This document shows positions 42,901 to 45,101 of a stretch of 45,101 bases of DNA, piece after piece. The stretch's first letter is position 1; the number at the start of each line of letters is the position of its first letter. The position numbers and the translations under genes were made by a program. This stretch comes from Bordetella parapertussis (lineage in GTDB: Bacteria > Pseudomonadota > Gammaproteobacteria > Burkholderiales > SG8-41). The stretch spans positions 1 to 45,101 of the forward strand of contig CAMATZ010000049.1 of assembly GCA_945861275.1 (NCBI GenBank). The letters are read 5' to 3'. The notes beneath the pieces are model-generated. The model saw only the letters and a list, made by a program, of their open reading frames with translations. It ran no database searches and was not told where the DNA came from.

Positions 42901-45101
42901 TTTTCCGCATTCGTCGTTCCGGGTGAAATTGCCATCGCACCCGTAACGGCAACTACAGCGATGTCTGTGGGTGATCCCTCCGTTGTCGGCGCACTGGCGT
43001 TGCCGCAGACGTTTCTCGACACGATGACCTCGGCCAGCATTTTGACCTTCGGACGCGCCAACGCAATCATCCCCGCCACGCCCACGCTACCCAACATCAC
43101 ACCAACCCCTACCACAACTGCGGGGCAGATTACTGTGGGGACAACCAATCTCACAAAGTCGGGAGTCACGCTGAATCTGCATTCCAATGTTGCCAGCGGC
43201 GCTGCCATTGTTCAAACCGGCACATTAACCGTCGGCGCTGGAGGCAACGGCACGCTGGGTGTGACCACCGCCGGCGGCAATGTTGATCTTATCAGTGGCG
43301 GAAACGCTGTCAGCACGCTGGGCGCCGTATCCACGGGCGGCGATCTGGAAATCAAGGGTGTGCTGGCCGACGCAGGCAACACTTTCCTTTCCAACACCAC
43401 CGGCAACATTACGCAAACCGTGCCGGCGCCGTCCGGCGGCAACGCTATTTCCAACGCGGATCTTACGGTCTCAGCCCCTGCGGGTGCGATCACACTACCC
43501 AATTCCGCCAACAACTTCAGCGGCGAGGTAAAGCTGAGCAACGGCGGCGCAGGCAATATCGCGATCACCAATTCCGGCGGCCTGCTTCTGGGCACCTCCA
43601 GTTTTGGCACGGGCACCCTTACTGTGACGGCGCTGGGCGGGCCGATTACGCAGTCTTTGAATAGCACGGGTCTCACACAAGCCAACAACGCCGGTGCGGC
43701 AACCTTCAATGCGGGCACTTCCGCCATCACGCTCGACAAAACCGGCAATACCTTTACCGGGCAAGTCAGCCTCACTGGCGGCACGACGGAAATTTTCGAC
43801 AAGAACCAGCTCAGTGTCGTGCTCAACACGACCGGCAACACCAAAGTAACCGGCAACCTCGTAGTGGCCGGAACAACTATCGGCGACCTGACATTGGATG
43901 CCAAAGCCACACCCAATGGCAGCATTACATTCGGCGATACCAAAGTGACCGGCAACCTGAATGCAAAGGCCGAGGATTTCGTCAATCAAAGTCCGGGCAC
44001 CAAACTAGAAGTTACGCTGACCACGCTGATCGATGCCAGCAAAAACAACAGTGCCATTACGCTCACCGGAACGGGCAACGACTTTGGCGGCGCGGTGACG
44101 CTGAGCGGCAGCGTAACTCAGATCACCGACAAGAATGCGCTCACTCTGGGCACGCTGGCCACCGGCAACCTGACCGCGATTTCCACTGGCCCACTTAATC
44201 TGGGCCAGGGCACGGTAACCGGCAATCTCGCTGCTACCAGCAATGGCGGCACGGTAAGTCAAACAGCAGCGTTGACCGTAACGGATACGCTGACGCTTTC
44301 CACCGCCGGCGGCAGTGCCACCCTCAACACTGCGATCAATGCCGTCAAGAATCTGGGTGCCAGCACACTGGGCACGGGCGAACTTAAACTGCTCGATGCG
44401 GGTGGTCTCACCGTTACCGGCGCGGTGGGCGCCACTGGCGGCATTTCCTTGAACACCAGCGGCGCGCTGGCGGTGAACAACACCCTGGACGCAACCGGAA
44501 GCACGGTGTCACTCACTACCACCAGCGGCGCGACTTCAAATATTACCCAGGGCGCTGCCGGGAAAATCGTCGCCAACAGCGTAGCGGTAAACGCGAGCGG
44601 TGATGTCACCCTCGACGCCGCAACCAATGCCTTCAATTCCATAGGCGTCACCGGTGGGGCGATTACCCTGAGAGACACCAGTGCGCTTAACGTGACCGCG
44701 CTGGCCAACGGCCTTAACAAAGCGGTGGACATACGGACGGGCGGCGCGTTAACGCTGCCGGCGGCAGCTATAGACACCGGCACAGCGACCCTAACACTGG
44801 CATCCTCTGCTGCCAGCGTGACCACTAACGGCACACTGGCCGGCAGCACCAGCACTATTACCGGCGTCACGGGCATCACGCTCGGCGGCAATGTCACCAC
44901 CTCCGGTGATCAAAGCTACACCGGCGCGGTAACGCTGAATGCACCGGTGGTGACGCTCACAGGCGCGACGCCGGCATTCACTGCCGGCGTGGTGGGTGCG
45001 GGCAAGGACCTGACGCTGTCCTTCACCGGCACAACGGCGATTGACGGGGCGGCGTTCACAGGCATCAAGAACCTGATATCAAACAACGGCGGCACGAGCA
45101 A
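39940..45101 (+). CDS. Filamentous-haemagglutinin-like TPS exoprotein (5' part, runs off the window)
   Basis: The ATG at 39940 follows GAGGAAGG. The frame is open for at least 1,720 codons to the window end. A long signal region ends at about SWSNP. The TPS secretion domain follows: INWNSFSIGANESVRFNQPS (about residues 78-97), then ANGQIFLINPNGVLMGRGAQ with the NPNGVL signature, then ATGGPDGGNGGKAEVSGREN. The rest is Gly/Thr/Ala/Asn-rich beta-helix repeats with motifs such as LGTGALNFKNSTALNV and LGSGALNFKNDTALKV, about 95 residues apart. It should be an adhesin or large surface protein exported by the transporter upstream. Cysteine-poor, as expected. The end and any toxin domain lie outside the window. 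Confidence 0.92.
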   Translation, partial: MARNTKNATHHAVRTPVHAAELASFTPSKPALAVAAALAFASPSWSNPTGGQVVSGQAAISAPTATSVVIDQASNKAIINWNSFSIGANESVRFNQPSASSIALNRVLGNTGSEIFGSLSANGQIFLINPNGVLMGRGAQISAAGFLASSLGITDSDFLGGRYRFTRGTVAGSVINEGSINTSGGYAALIAPNVENHGLISARLGSVGLAAGDRVTLDFTGDGLMRLGVDQAALTAAIRNSGTITADGGRVVLSAKSANALLDTVLNNDGVIRADTLVDRNGIIALESSAGIASNSGSLLARGLNAGETGGTVSVTAPNVLLTSTAVADASGVAGGGNIFIGGNWQGQGPLANAQNTLVATGALLKADATGNGDGGQVIVWADGNTAYGGSISATGGPDGGNGGKAEVSGRENLNFQGTVNLSAAKGNAGTLLLDPLNLFIVKGATGSGDQDGNIVADALSFTVADTASNTISVGKLQGLGNVNITLQARNKLTVGDAGGADADVDLSATLTTKMLTLQAGDASTVGGGDIVFNAGSKITTGGGGASGGVTLIAGDAAVQKTGSATLGAITVANSEIKVTAQKDITLNAALNAQGLVLLTTSGGAGSTISQSGAGTITAPLLGLTTAGANVTLNSAPNAIGILGGVNLGTGALNFKNSTALNVNGPIGASGGITLESAGAMALNGAVNAGNGNVSLTTTGGGANTISQGAPITAGTLTLSTAGANADLGAANNLATKLGAVSLGSGALNFKNDTALKVTVTVAAAGGITLQTRGALMLDGTLDAGNSAITLNHTEGGITDTANGGLIGSSLTVSTINADANLTAAAANNKVSKFTSINVGNALFAYSGDTAVLRPGNITAATIDVTNTQNINFDGPVTASGNISFLSSDGLVTAGGASITTSGNITVRAKASIDFTQDGGSPLNAATGNLTLISGTSSVAAKNYTVGNTYTVQVGTGTPLVLGNISVGGFITAGNVALVANTIDTQGFSAFVVPGEIAIAPVTATTAMSVGDPSVVGALALPQTFLDTMTSASILTFGRANAIIPATPTLPNITPTPTTTAGQITVGTTNLTKSGVTLNLHSNVASGAAIVQTGTLTVGAGGNGTLGVTTAGGNVDLISGGNAVSTLGAVSTGGDLEIKGVLADAGNTFLSNTTGNITQTVPAPSGGNAISNADLTVSAPAGAITLPNSANNFSGEVKLSNGGAGNIAITNSGGLLLGTSSFGTGTLTVTALGGPITQSLNSTGLTQANNAGAATFNAGTSAITLDKTGNTFTGQVSLTGGTTEIFDKNQLSVVLNTTGNTKVTGNLVVAGTTIGDLTLDAKATPNGSITFGDTKVTGNLNAKAEDFVNQSPGTKLEVTLTTLIDASKNNSAITLTGTGNDFGGAVTLSGSVTQITDKNALTLGTLATGNLTAISTGPLNLGQGTVTGNLAATSNGGTVSQTAALTVTDTLTLSTAGGSATLNTAINAVKNLGASTLGTGELKLLDAGGLTVTGAVGATGGISLNTSGALAVNNTLDATGSTVSLTTTSGATSNITQGAAGKIVANSVAVNASGDVTLDAATNAFNSIGVTGGAITLRDTSALNVTALANGLNKAVDIRTGGALTLPAAAIDTGTATLTLASSAASVTTNGTLAGSTSTITGVTGITLGGNVTTSGDQSYTGAVTLNAPVVTLTGATPAFTAGVVGAGKDLTLSFTGTTAIDGAAFTGIKNLISNNGGTS

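Noticed and set aside
40231-45101. Long minus-strand frames opposite the FHA-like gene
   Set aside because: They are Val/Ala/Pro/Ser-rich shadows of the beta-helix repeats. The plus strand has a start with a ribosome site, the TPS signature, and an uninterrupted frame.
1-45101. Genetic-code reassignment of TGA or TAG, suggested by two single-codon interruptions
   Set aside because: TGA and TAG end many clearly complete genes in the window at normal lengths (for example 4075, 28197, 29740), so general reassignment is not supported.
1-45101. CRISPR arrays, rRNA or tRNA genes, and integrase-type prophage genes
   Set aside because: None was seen. The only regular repeats are the protein-coding repeats of the coiled-coil and FHA-like genes.

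Overview
The window looks like chromosomal DNA from a GC-rich (roughly 60% by eye) Gram-negative bacterium, most likely a betaproteobacterium. The reasons are an MdtC-like RND pump with its lipoprotein adaptor, TRAP transporters with Tat-exported receptors, a two-partner-secretion locus, a fragment that looks like a Bug/TctC receptor, and tight operons joined by ATGA start/stop overlaps. The taxonomic call is inference, because there is no rRNA or marker gene here.

Layout. (1) 1-7448: a tandem family of secreted repeat proteins (the 3' end of one copy, one full copy, and one shortened copy broken by an in-frame TGA) runs by ATGA overlaps into an efflux adaptor, followed by an RND permease. 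(2) 7491-12510: a 97-bp MITE-like inverted-repeat element, then a giant (about 1,590 aa) Ala/Glu/Gln/Arg coiled-coil protein with one C-terminal membrane anchor. It is built partly from 98-aa and 56-aa tandem repeats. (3) 12612-17419, minus strand: a hydroxyacid operon of TRAP-type receptor, MFS transporter, D-2-hydroxyacid dehydrogenase, orphan Hpt protein and beta-hydroxyacid dehydrogenase. (4) 17861-22611, plus strand: a paralogous TRAP receptor, a strong terminator, the TRAP small and large permeases, an amidase and a small two-helix membrane protein. (5) 22662-27327, minus strand: LutB-like protein, methylmalonate-semialdehyde dehydrogenase, a secreted Cys-rich protein, LutC-like protein and a small secreted protein; no LutA is present. 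(6) 27442-31713, plus strand: an SDR with an atypical active site, a TctC-like remnant, a structured leader with terminator, then a type III polyketide synthase / methyltransferase / flavoprotein cassette. (7) 31770-34642: a degraded IS91-like transposase and an orphan GspE/PilB-type ATPase with an unusual N-terminus. (8) 34691-37181, minus strand: a periplasmic trio of di-heme MauG/CcpA-like cytochrome, YtkA/FixH-like protein and exported amidohydrolase. (9) 37408-45101, plus strand: a tandem NIPSNAP protein, then a two-partner-secretion locus. Its outer-membrane transporter carries an in-frame amber codon, while the filamentous-haemagglutinin-like exoprotein is open for at least 1,720 codons and leaves the window.

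How it fits together: the middle of the window is dominated by uptake and oxidation of small organic and hydroxy acids (TRAP, MFS, dehydrogenases, amidase, MmsA, Lut proteins). The flanks carry envelope and surface functions (efflux, secreted repeat proteins, adhesin secretion). The items most worth follow-up are the giant coiled-coil protein, the type III PKS cassette, the orphan secretion ATPase, the di-heme/YtkA/amidohydrolase trio, and the two single-codon interruptions (TGA at 2697, TAG at 38579) in otherwise intact reading frames.
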